Below, piece after piece: positions 8,747-15,485 of a stretch of DNA of 24,817 nt. Numbering within the stretch: the stretch's first letter is position 1; each line of letters opens with the position of its first letter. Origin of the DNA: JASFHF01 sp050123335 (lineage in GTDB: Bacteria > Pseudomonadota > Gammaproteobacteria > UBA12402). The notes beneath the pieces were generated by a model, which was given only the letters and a program-made list of their open reading frames with translations, had not been told where the DNA came from and made no database searches. A program made the position numbers and the translations under genes. The stretch lies in the NCBI GenBank assembly GCA_050123335.1, contig JASFHH010000026.1:1-24817 (forward strand), given 5' to 3'.

Positions 8747-10000
8747 CTAAACAAAATGCACATTTATTTGCATACCAATAAAATCTCCACAGACTCTATA
8801 ACTTGCTCTCAATAATGCTAACGTTTCTTGTTGATTTATTGTAACATGTTTGAACATAATATGCGTATAACCAACATCAATATTGATGTATTTATTTACT
8901 ATATAATTAGCACCAGCTGATAACCAAAAAGCATCTGAATCAGGAAGCAATGCATTACGATATTGTGTTGGTGTTGGAGATTGAGCATATGCTGCGCCAC
9001 ATCGTAACAACCATTTTGGCGTTACTAAATAGGAACTTCCTAAAGAAAAACGCCAAGCATTATGATAATACAAAGGTATAATTGAAGTTTGCCCCAGGGA
9101 TGGCAAGTTTATTTCTAAATTTTTAATTCTATCCCACTTAGTAAACTTTGCATCACTCATCACATTCCATTTGTTATTAATTGCCTGAGTAATACTAAAT
9201 ATAATTGTGTCGGGAAAAACCATATGACTTTTGTTTGCAACAGCAGGAGGATACACTGAACTAAATGTCGTTGTTCCTGTGATGTTATGTGTTACTTTCG
9301 ATCTATATGCAATTCCCAACTTTGTTGCAAAACTAGGACGGTAAAACAATCCAGCATTCCATCCATATCCAGTATTATCTCCTTTATTTTCGGAGATAAC
9401 ATCTGGTAAAGCTGGATGAACTTGTATGTGTTTTGCCAATGTTGCAGATATGGTTTGTACATCAAAACCAACACCAATAGAAAACTTTTTGGTAATTAAA
9501 TAAGATAAACTTGGATTAATATTAATAACTTTCAATTCATTTTTAGTAGTCACATATCGAGCCACAGAAGATTCATCGTAGATATTTTTTAATCCATATG
9601 GTGATGAAACACCAAAACCAAAATTAACTTTGTCAACAATATGTACAATCGCATGGATCGTAGGTATAAAAGCATCAGCAACAGGATTTTTGTCATTCCC
9701 CAAAACATTAGCTCCTATTGTGCTGGTTGCTGCAATGGGTTTAAAATGCGGATTAGAAATGATCTGTATAGCAGATACAGCCAGCATGGTTTTTTTGTGC
9801 ACAGCCATCCCAGCGGGATTAAAAAATTCGATACTGGCATCCTTATCATTGGTTGCCGCTCCAGCATTTGCTGTTCCTAATGTTGCTGCACTTTGCAGCG
9901 GGACTTGGAAAGAAACCGCAAAAGAACAATCTGCGTACAAAAAAGCAATCAACGTAAAAGTAAATAACAGCGTTCGTTTATAAACATTAAAACAATTCAT
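8747..10000 (-). CDS. FadL/OmpP1-family outer-membrane transporter
   Basis: This is a 417-aa predicted outer-membrane beta-barrel of the FadL (long-chain fatty acid and hydrophobic compound uptake) family. A Sec signal peptide ends near the CSFA-VSFQ boundary. The mature N-terminus has the family hatch region with FFNPAGMAV. The rest alternates amphipathic strands (FGFGVSSPYGL, SIGVGFDVQ, KLGIAYRSKV) and ends in a strand closing with Phe-Val. ATG 10000 is preferred over ATG 10009 because AAGGG (10010-10014) is nine bases upstream of the former and directly abuts the latter. It is the first gene of a unit with the HisKA_2 kinase, which suggests that uptake of a hydrophobic substrate and its sensing are linked. 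Confidence 0.9.
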   Translation of the reverse strand: MNCFNVYKRTLLFTFTLIAFLYADCSFAVSFQVPLQSAATLGTANAGAATNDKDASIEFFNPAGMAVHKKTMLAVSAIQIISNPHFKPIAATSTIGANVLGNDKNPVADAFIPTIHAIVHIVDKVNFGFGVSSPYGLKNIYDESSVARYVTTKNELKVININPSLSYLITKKFSIGVGFDVQTISATLAKHIQVHPALPDVISENKGDNTGYGWNAGLFYRPSFATKLGIAYRSKVTHNITGTTTFSSVYPPAVANKSHMVFPDTIIFSITQAINNKWNVMSDAKFTKWDRIKNLEINLPSLGQTSIIPLYYHNAWRFSLGSSYLVTPKWLLRCGAAYAQSPTPTQYRNALLPDSDAFWLSAGANYIVNKYINIDVGYTHIMFKHVTINQQETLALLRASYRVCGDFIGMQINVHFV

Positions 10001-10067
10001 TTGTATCATCCCTTATCAGTCTATTGGAAAACGATATAAAAAGTCAAGCAAGCAACATATACAACCA

Positions 10068-10181
10068 TCAGCCACTCACACTGGAATTTCCTAAGCGAGA
10101 CAAACTGTCAGCAAATTTCCGAATCGTTGGCCAATAATTTTTATCTGCCACCCAAAACAAATCATTGTGGTCAGCATTTTG
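10068..10181 (-). pseudogene. 3' fragment of a second copy of the alpha/beta hydrolase gene
   Basis: Bases 10109-10181 match 12906-12978, the end of the intact hydrolase gene, at 71 of 73 positions by my alignment and in the same orientation. The fragment keeps the reading frame (QNADHNDLFWVADKNYW, then PTIRKFA). It then continues as DSLSRLGNSSVSG to a TGA at 10068, whereas the intact gene ends GGLD after FA. Homology stops abruptly at 10181 on the 5' side. It has no start and should be non-functional. It is the left end of the duplication remnant described in the findings. Confidence 0.88.
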
Positions 10182-10525
10182 GCGAAGGCACATTCAAATT
10201 AGAGGTACGACTACATTTTAAACACGAATTCGGGATAAGGATTTATACCCCAAAATATCTCATTAAGAGTTTTAAAACCAAGACATTTTATTGAACATTT
10301 GTTCACTTTTGCAGTTAAAATCTAATTCTTCGTATTACGCTACTTTGTTTACATTAACTTCTCTTGGCAAATAAAATTTTAATCTATTTTTTAAATAACT
10401 ATCGACAATTATTGCATTGGGAAAATAATAAGTTTAAAATACGACATCCTTTAAATAATTTTATGTTTGCGCAAATAAAAACAACAAATTAAGTTATATA
10501 TCATAACAAAAGGGAGGATGTTTCG
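10182..10525. other. AT-rich intergenic stretch before the 736-aa gene
   Basis: I see no coding sequence, RNA gene or strong inverted repeat here. The left edge is the breakpoint of the hydrolase fragment. The right part becomes more AT-rich and carries the likely promoter and ribosome-binding site of the next gene. Confidence 0.6.
10402..10429 (+). promoter_or_regulatory. candidate promoter of the 736-aa repeat protein
   Basis: TCGACA (10402-10407) and AATAAT (10424-10429) are 16 bases apart, each a 5/6 match to consensus. The predicted leader would be about 90 bases. In such AT-rich DNA chance matches are common. Confidence 0.35.
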
Positions 10526-12736
10526 TTGAAAAAACTAACTTTGATTTTCTTATTATTACTACTCTGTGGAACTACAAGCGCTATTGCTTCTGATGAGAGT
10601 CTTTTAATAAACTTAAATCCATCAACATCCAATAGTTCCCAAATAATGGTTGCTAGTATTTTTAGTTTAGGGGCTGGTATTGCAATTGCCAGCGCCATGC
10701 ACAAACATAATAAAGCCAGCTCTACTACTATTACAACTACAACACCAGGTGAAATTAGTGCTTCTAATGTGATATTTAGCACCCCAGGCTCACAAAATTT
10801 AACAATTACCAACAATACTTCCGAAAATGTTAATGTAACCAATGTAAATCTTCAATCAACAATTCATAATATAACTGTTGGTTCGTTGGCCGATTGTCAA
10901 AATCTAGCAAAAAATGGAGGAGTCTGCAACATCTCATTAACTGCTGCCCAAAATTCTTATGGCTCAGGAAATGCAATTATTTCCTATTCTTCCACTACTA
11001 GCTCAAGCACCGCTACAGTTTCCTCTTCTGTAACAGTTGCAAATACCAGCATTGGAACTCAATATTATATTGATTTAGAACCAGATCAGCTCTCACAATT
11101 CTTTACAATCACCAATACCGGTAACTTTACCTGGCAATTTTTAGATCCAAGTTCTGCCAGTTTTGTTTTAGGTTCCAGCTTAACCGGCGTTACCTCTGAT
11201 TTTTCCGATTGTACAAGTAAAACCATGACTCCGGGCACTAGTTGTAACATCAAATTCGACACTTCAGGAGCTAATCCAGGAGACAATACTACTTTAGAAA
11301 TTAAAGGCAAAAATATCGATACTTATACTTCCAATGTAACAATTTTGGGAGAATTTGTTGTTGAAGTTGATACTGATCCTACAAATCTTAATCAAAGTTA
11401 TCGCGCATTAAAAGTTAGTAATACATCTACTGCAAATTTAACTGGACGAATCACAGAAGTGACTTCAGACATTCCTACTAAAATCCACTTTTGTGCTCAC
11501 GATGATACCAGTTGCCCAGTCAATTTTCGTTCAACTTGTGTTTTAAACCAAGATATTTCTGCTGGTGATGATTGCTTAATTTGGTTACAAGCCTTAGATG
11601 TTAATCAATCCATAGAAACTGATAATATTAACGTAACAGTTAAGGGCAGCACAACTAACAATCAATATCACCAAAAATCAAATGCTACATTCGACCATTC
11701 TTTTGATATAGATTATAGCAAAAGTCTTTATGCTGGAGGTTATTTTACAACCGCTGGAGGAATCACTGCAAATTATATCGCCAAATGGAACGGCAGCAAT
11801 TGGAGCGCACTTGGATCAGGAATGGATAATCATGTATATGCACTCACACATGACTATGCTGGAAACCTTTATGCCGGGGGGCTATTCACAACTGCTGGAG
11901 GAAATCTTGCAAGGTTCATTGCCAAATGGAACGGCAGCACTTGGAGTGCGCTTGGATCGGGAATGTCTTATTCGGTAAACGCTCTCTCGTGTGACAATGA
12001 CGGAAACCTTTATGCCGGGGGACAGTTCATAACCGCTGGAGGAATTACTGTAAATTATATCGCCAAATGGGACGGCAGCAATTGGAGCGCACTTGGATCA
12101 GGAATGAATAGTCATGTACGTGCACTCACATATGGCGATGATGGAAACCTTTATGCCGGAGGTAGTTTCACAACCGCTGGAGGAATTACTGTAAATTATA
12201 TCGCCAAATGGGATGGCAGCAATTGGAGTGCGCTTGGATCAGGAATGTCTTATTCTACACCCAGTCTCACGACGGTAAATGCTCTTACACATGATGCCGG
12301 AAACATTTATGCTGGAGGTTTGTTTACAACCGCTGGAGGAATTACTGTAAATCATATCGCCAAATGGGATGGCAGCAATTGGAGTGCGCTTGGATCAGGA
12401 ATGGATAATTATATAAGAGCTCTCATATATGATAATAATGTAAACATTTACGCCGGGGGAAATTTCACAACTCCTGCAACTCGTATCGCTAAATGGGATG
12501 GCAGCAATTGGAGTGCGCTTGGATCGGGAATGGATCTTGAAGTAGAAGCTCTTGCGCATGACAATGCCGGAAATCTTTATGCCGGAGGGCAGTTCACAAC
12601 CGCTGGAGGAATTGCTGTAAATTGTATCGCCAAATGGGACGGCAGTAATTGGTACAAACTTGGATCGGGAATGAATAATTATGTATACGCTTTTGATATC
12701 GTTGCAATAATTGATTCCATAAAAGCAATTGACTAA
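10526..12736 (+). CDS. secreted 736-aa protein with seven propeller-like repeats
   Basis: A signal peptide (MKK, Leu-rich core, cleavage near SAIA-SD) directs export. A second hydrophobic stretch at about residues 40-58 could be a membrane anchor. Residues ~75-395 look like two or three Ig-like beta-sandwich domains with NLTITNNTSENVNVTNV and FTITNTGNFTWQF motifs and paired Cys residues. Residues ~400-720 are seven repeats of about 47 aa with the core LYAGGxFTTAGG, IAKWDGSNWSALGSGM. Seven blades suggest one closed beta-propeller. The start is TTG 10526: AGGGAGG (10511-10517) is eight bases upstream, while ATG 10518 abuts that site and opens only a three-codon frame. Function is unknown; surface adhesion or binding is likely. 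It lies between two pseudogene fragments, so it may have arrived by insertion. Confidence 0.85.
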   Translation: MKKLTLIFLLLLLCGTTSAIASDESLLINLNPSTSNSSQIMVASIFSLGAGIAIASAMHKHNKASSTTITTTTPGEISASNVIFSTPGSQNLTITNNTSENVNVTNVNLQSTIHNITVGSLADCQNLAKNGGVCNISLTAAQNSYGSGNAIISYSSTTSSSTATVSSSVTVANTSIGTQYYIDLEPDQLSQFFTITNTGNFTWQFLDPSSASFVLGSSLTGVTSDFSDCTSKTMTPGTSCNIKFDTSGANPGDNTTLEIKGKNIDTYTSNVTILGEFVVEVDTDPTNLNQSYRALKVSNTSTANLTGRITEVTSDIPTKIHFCAHDDTSCPVNFRSTCVLNQDISAGDDCLIWLQALDVNQSIETDNINVTVKGSTTNNQYHQKSNATFDHSFDIDYSKSLYAGGYFTTAGGITANYIAKWNGSNWSALGSGMDNHVYALTHDYAGNLYAGGLFTTAGGNLARFIAKWNGSTWSALGSGMSYSVNALSCDNDGNLYAGGQFITAGGITVNYIAKWDGSNWSALGSGMNSHVRALTYGDDGNLYAGGSFTTAGGITVNYIAKWDGSNWSALGSGMSYSTPSLTTVNALTHDAGNIYAGGLFTTAGGITVNHIAKWDGSNWSALGSGMDNYIRALIYDNNVNIYAGGNFTTPATRIAKWDGSNWSALGSGMDLEVEALAHDNAGNLYAGGQFTTAGGIAVNCIAKWDGSNWYKLGSGMNNYVYAFDIVAIIDSIKAID
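11726..12700 (+). repeat. seven tandem ~141-bp repeats in the 736-aa gene
   Basis: Repeat starts (CTTTATGC or equivalent) fall at about 11726, 11867, 12008, 12149, 12305, 12446 and 12575. Most steps are 141 bp (47 codons). The fourth unit is 15 bp longer (extra TPSLT-type residues) and the sixth 12 bp shorter. Blocks coding IAKWDGSNWSALGSGM are nearly identical in DNA, so recent duplication or conversion is likely; the loop after GSGM varies most. Confidence 0.92.
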
Positions 12737-12788
12737 ACAATCCCATGTTTAGCAATAACTTAATCCCATGCCAAATGAAGTACTCGCA

Positions 12789-12865
12789 CCGCGGATAACC
12801 ATAACCAATTCCTACAATTGCAAACGGCATATTTCCAAGACATTGCCAAATTTCACCATACCCTA
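12789..12865 (-). pseudogene. internal fragment of a second alr copy
   Basis: These 77 bases match 14635-14717 inside the intact alr gene with six substitutions and one 6-bp deletion by my alignment, in the same orientation. The matched protein region is GYGGIW...NMPFAIVGIGYGDGYPR; the deletion removes Gly-Asp from the GYGDGYP motif, which contains the catalytic Tyr. No start or stop of alr remains. Only 26 bases separate it from the hydrolase stop. Confidence 0.88.
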
Positions 12866-12891
12866 AATCATAATTTAAGATAGCAATATTA

Positions 12892-13665
12892 TCAATCCAA
12901 TCCCCCAGCAAATTTACGAATTGTTGGCCAATAATTTTTATCTGCCACCCAAAACAAATCATTGTGGTCAGCATTTTGCACCCACAAATGCTGCTTAGGA
13001 GTTTCGATCATCTGATATAATTTATATCCATGCCAAAACGGCACTATTGTATCATTAACCGCATGAATAACTAATATTGGACAACGCACCTGCTTAATTT
13101 TTTTCAAATTATTAAATTTATCAAACGGCAGCACAGGAATTCTAGTTAGCACACGAAATGCTGTGACAAATGCACTTTCAACGATTAATCCTGCAACCGG
13201 TTTACGCGCTGCCAAGTCAATCGCTAATGCGGCACCCAATGACCTGCCAAACACAATAATATGTTTCGGCGCTACATGCAGATTATTCACCAAATAATCA
13301 TACGCGGTATTGGCATCTGCATATGCACGCGCTTCAGTTGGCCGGCCTTTACTTGTGCCATATCCGCGATAATCATAGGAAAACACAGAAAATCCTTGTG
13401 CATTTAAGTCTTGTAAAAACGGCATGATATAACCTAAATCTTCTGCATTACCATGATTAAACAAAATCGTATACTTAGCATGTTTATTAGGTAAATACAC
13501 CGCGGAAATTTTCACACCGCCTTTAGTGGTTAATTTAATTACATTATTAGTATCAATATAACTGGACAATGGCGGCAAAAAAATCATTCGATCAGCAAAA
13601 AAATAAGCAAAAATTAAAAAAAGTAAATAAATTGCAACAATAAAAATAATTAACGATTTCAACAT
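12892..13665 (-). CDS. membrane-anchored alpha/beta hydrolase
   Basis: The 257-aa protein has an N-terminal hydrophobic anchor (about residues 3-24) and an alpha/beta-hydrolase fold of the BEM46/ABHD17-like group. Visible are the oxyanion-hole motif FNHGNAEDLG, nucleophile elbow FGRSLG, the acid in HAVNDTIVPF and the catalytic His in NADHNDLF. The substrate cannot be read from sequence; an esterase or thioesterase is usual. ATG 13665 overlaps the DUF72 stop by seven bases (ATGTTGA) and has GGAG five bases upstream, so the genes are translationally coupled; an upstream in-frame ATG at 13707 lies inside DUF72. The last residues (GGLD) differ from those of the duplicated fragment at 10068, suggesting that this gene's tail was rewritten at the duplication junction. 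Confidence 0.9.
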   Translation of the reverse strand: MLKSLIIFIVAIYLLFLIFAYFFADRMIFLPPLSSYIDTNNVIKLTTKGGVKISAVYLPNKHAKYTILFNHGNAEDLGYIMPFLQDLNAQGFSVFSYDYRGYGTSKGRPTEARAYADANTAYDYLVNNLHVAPKHIIVFGRSLGAALAIDLAARKPVAGLIVESAFVTAFRVLTRIPVLPFDKFNNLKKIKQVRCPILVIHAVNDTIVPFWHGYKLYQMIETPKQHLWVQNADHNDLFWVADKNYWPTIRKFAGGLD

Positions 13666-14390
13666 AATATCTCCATTAAGCGCATAGCATTTTTCGGCGC
13701 ATAACAAGCATAATCATTATTAAAAAAAACATAAACTTTTTCCGCGCCCTGTTTTTTCATTTTGCGTGCCAATTTAGCAATGTTTTTCAACTCAGACAAT
13801 GAGTAATTATATTCATACCACTTTTTATGACCATGCAGTCGAATATACGCAATATCTGACGTTACCCAATCTAACAATTCAGTATTTGGTGAATCAGCAC
13901 TGCAGAAAGTAACTTTCAACTCAACTAATAACTCTCTTACCTCATCAGTAAACCATTTTGGATCACGAAATTCAACCGCAACTTTTTGGGGATCATCAAA
14001 ACACAATAATGCCTGTTTGAGCCGCTCAACATCGTAACGTATATTAGGCGGCAACTGCAGCAACAATAATTCACATTTGTTTTTCAAGAGAGAAGCAGAA
14101 TGACAAAATCGTTGAATTTCTGATTTAACATTAATTAAACGTTTTCGATGGGTAATAATCCTCGGAACTTTTAATACATACTTAAAATTTTTTGGTGTTT
14201 GCTGATACCATTTTTTATACACGTTATCAGCGAAAAAGTGATAAAAAGTTGCATTGATTTCAACGGTTGAAAAAATTTTTAAATAATAATCAAACCATTT
14301 GGTTTTTGGAATATCATCTGGATAAAAACAATCACCCCAATGCTGATAACTCCACCCCGAAGTACCGATAAAAAAATCCTTTTTACTCAT
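13659..14390 (-). CDS. DUF72 (YecE-like) family protein
   Basis: The 243-aa protein is a clear DUF72 member, a TIM-barrel family of unknown biochemical role. Conserved pieces seen are FFIGTSGWSYQHW, the EINATFYHF strand, KVPRIITH, QLPPN, VAVEFRDPKW, YIRLHGHKKWYEY and YVFFNNDY near the end. The length is usual for the family. AGGAAG precedes the ATG by six bases. It starts 13 bases after alr and overlaps the hydrolase, in the dnaB-alr-DUF72-hydrolase unit. No membrane segment or signal is present, so it should be cytoplasmic. Confidence 0.93.
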   Translation of the reverse strand: MSKKDFFIGTSGWSYQHWGDCFYPDDIPKTKWFDYYLKIFSTVEINATFYHFFADNVYKKWYQQTPKNFKYVLKVPRIITHRKRLINVKSEIQRFCHSASLLKNKCELLLLQLPPNIRYDVERLKQALLCFDDPQKVAVEFRDPKWFTDEVRELLVELKVTFCSADSPNTELLDWVTSDIAYIRLHGHKKWYEYNYSLSELKNIAKLARKMKKQGAEKVYVFFNNDYACYAPKNAMRLMEILC

Positions 14391-14403
14391 AAATTACTTC
14401 CTG

Positions 14404-15474
14404 CTAAACACTACAACCGCGCCGCGTAACTCCACAAAATAATTCATACGTAATCGTATCAGCATATGCAGCAACATGCTCAATCGGCAACCCCTTCCCC
14501 CACAAAATAACCTCATCACCAATTTTTGCACAAGGGTAAGAACGTACATCAACTGCTAACATATCCATTGCAACACGACCAATCAACGGGCAAATATGCC
14601 CATTAACTAATACGGGCGTACCATTTTTTGCATGCCGCGGATAACCGTCACCATAACCAATTCCCACAATCGCAAACGGCATATTTTCAGGACATCGCCA
14701 AATTCCACCATACCCTATTGCCTCATCTTTTTTCGCAAAACGCAATGTAATGATTTTAGATTTTAATGTCATTACTGGCATTAAATTATGATCCTCTCCG
14801 GTCTTATTGAGCAAAGACGATACACCATATAATAAACCGCCTGGCCGCACCCAATCAGCATGCGATTCCGGAAAAGATAAAATTGCAGCAGAATTCGCTA
14901 AACTTTTTTCGCCAGATAAATTTTTGGTTACAGAATTAAAAACTTCAATCTGTTTTGCCGTAGTAGATTTTTTTATGTCATCTGCATCAGCAAAATGCGT
15001 CATTAATTTTGGCGACATTGCAACATTTTTGCAATTAGATAATCGCACATAAGCATCTTCCACATCCTCTGGAACAAAACCCAAACGATGCATACCAGTA
15101 TTAATCTTCAACCATACTTTTACCGGATGTGATAAACGCGCTTGTTCTAATATTTTAATTTGCTCAAAATTATGAATTACAACTTCACATTTTAATTCAA
15201 CAATTTTAGTTAAATCATTAACGTTAACAAATCCTGACATTAAAACAATTGGGTTAGACAAATTAACCTGACGAATACTTGATGCTTCTGCTAAACATGC
15301 TACGCCAAATGCATCGGCATTATGTAATGCTTTTGCAATTTCAGTAATGCCATGACCATAAGCGTTAGCCTTAACCATGGCTAACACTTTACTGTCAGGC
15401 GCCAATTCATGAGCCCTATTAAAATTATGCTGCAAAGCATCAACATCAATATGTACTTTGGTAGGACAGTCCAT
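14404..15474 (-). CDS. alr: alanine racemase
   Basis: This PLP enzyme interconverts L- and D-alanine for peptidoglycan. The PLP-binding Lys35 lies in MVKANAYGHG and the catalytic Tyr274 in GIGYGDGYPR. Other family blocks are LKINTGMHRLGF, THFADAD, RPGGLLYG, and IGRVAMDMLAVDV. The 356-aa length is typical. AGGTGCGG directly precedes the ATG, 11 bases after the dnaB stop; the dnaB-alr order is the usual gammaproteobacterial arrangement. A degenerate copy of an internal segment is present at 12789-12865. Confidence 0.97.
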   Translation of the reverse strand: MDCPTKVHIDVDALQHNFNRAHELAPDSKVLAMVKANAYGHGITEIAKALHNADAFGVACLAEASSIRQVNLSNPIVLMSGFVNVNDLTKIVELKCEVVIHNFEQIKILEQARLSHPVKVWLKINTGMHRLGFVPEDVEDAYVRLSNCKNVAMSPKLMTHFADADDIKKSTTAKQIEVFNSVTKNLSGEKSLANSAAILSFPESHADWVRPGGLLYGVSSLLNKTGEDHNLMPVMTLKSKIITLRFAKKDEAIGYGGIWRCPENMPFAIVGIGYGDGYPRHAKNGTPVLVNGHICPLIGRVAMDMLAVDVRSYPCAKIGDEVILWGKGLPIEHVAAYADTITYELFCGVTRRGCSV

Positions 15475-15485
15475 ACCGCACCTAC

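Noticed and set aside
9630..9983. 117-aa plus-strand ORF
   Set aside because: Antisense shadow of the signal peptide and N-terminal region of the FadL gene.
12594..12974. 126-aa ORF on the minus strand
   Set aside because: It runs antisense to the repeat gene and through the alr and hydrolase fragments; its similarity to alr is due to the pseudogene piece, and no ribosome-binding site is present.
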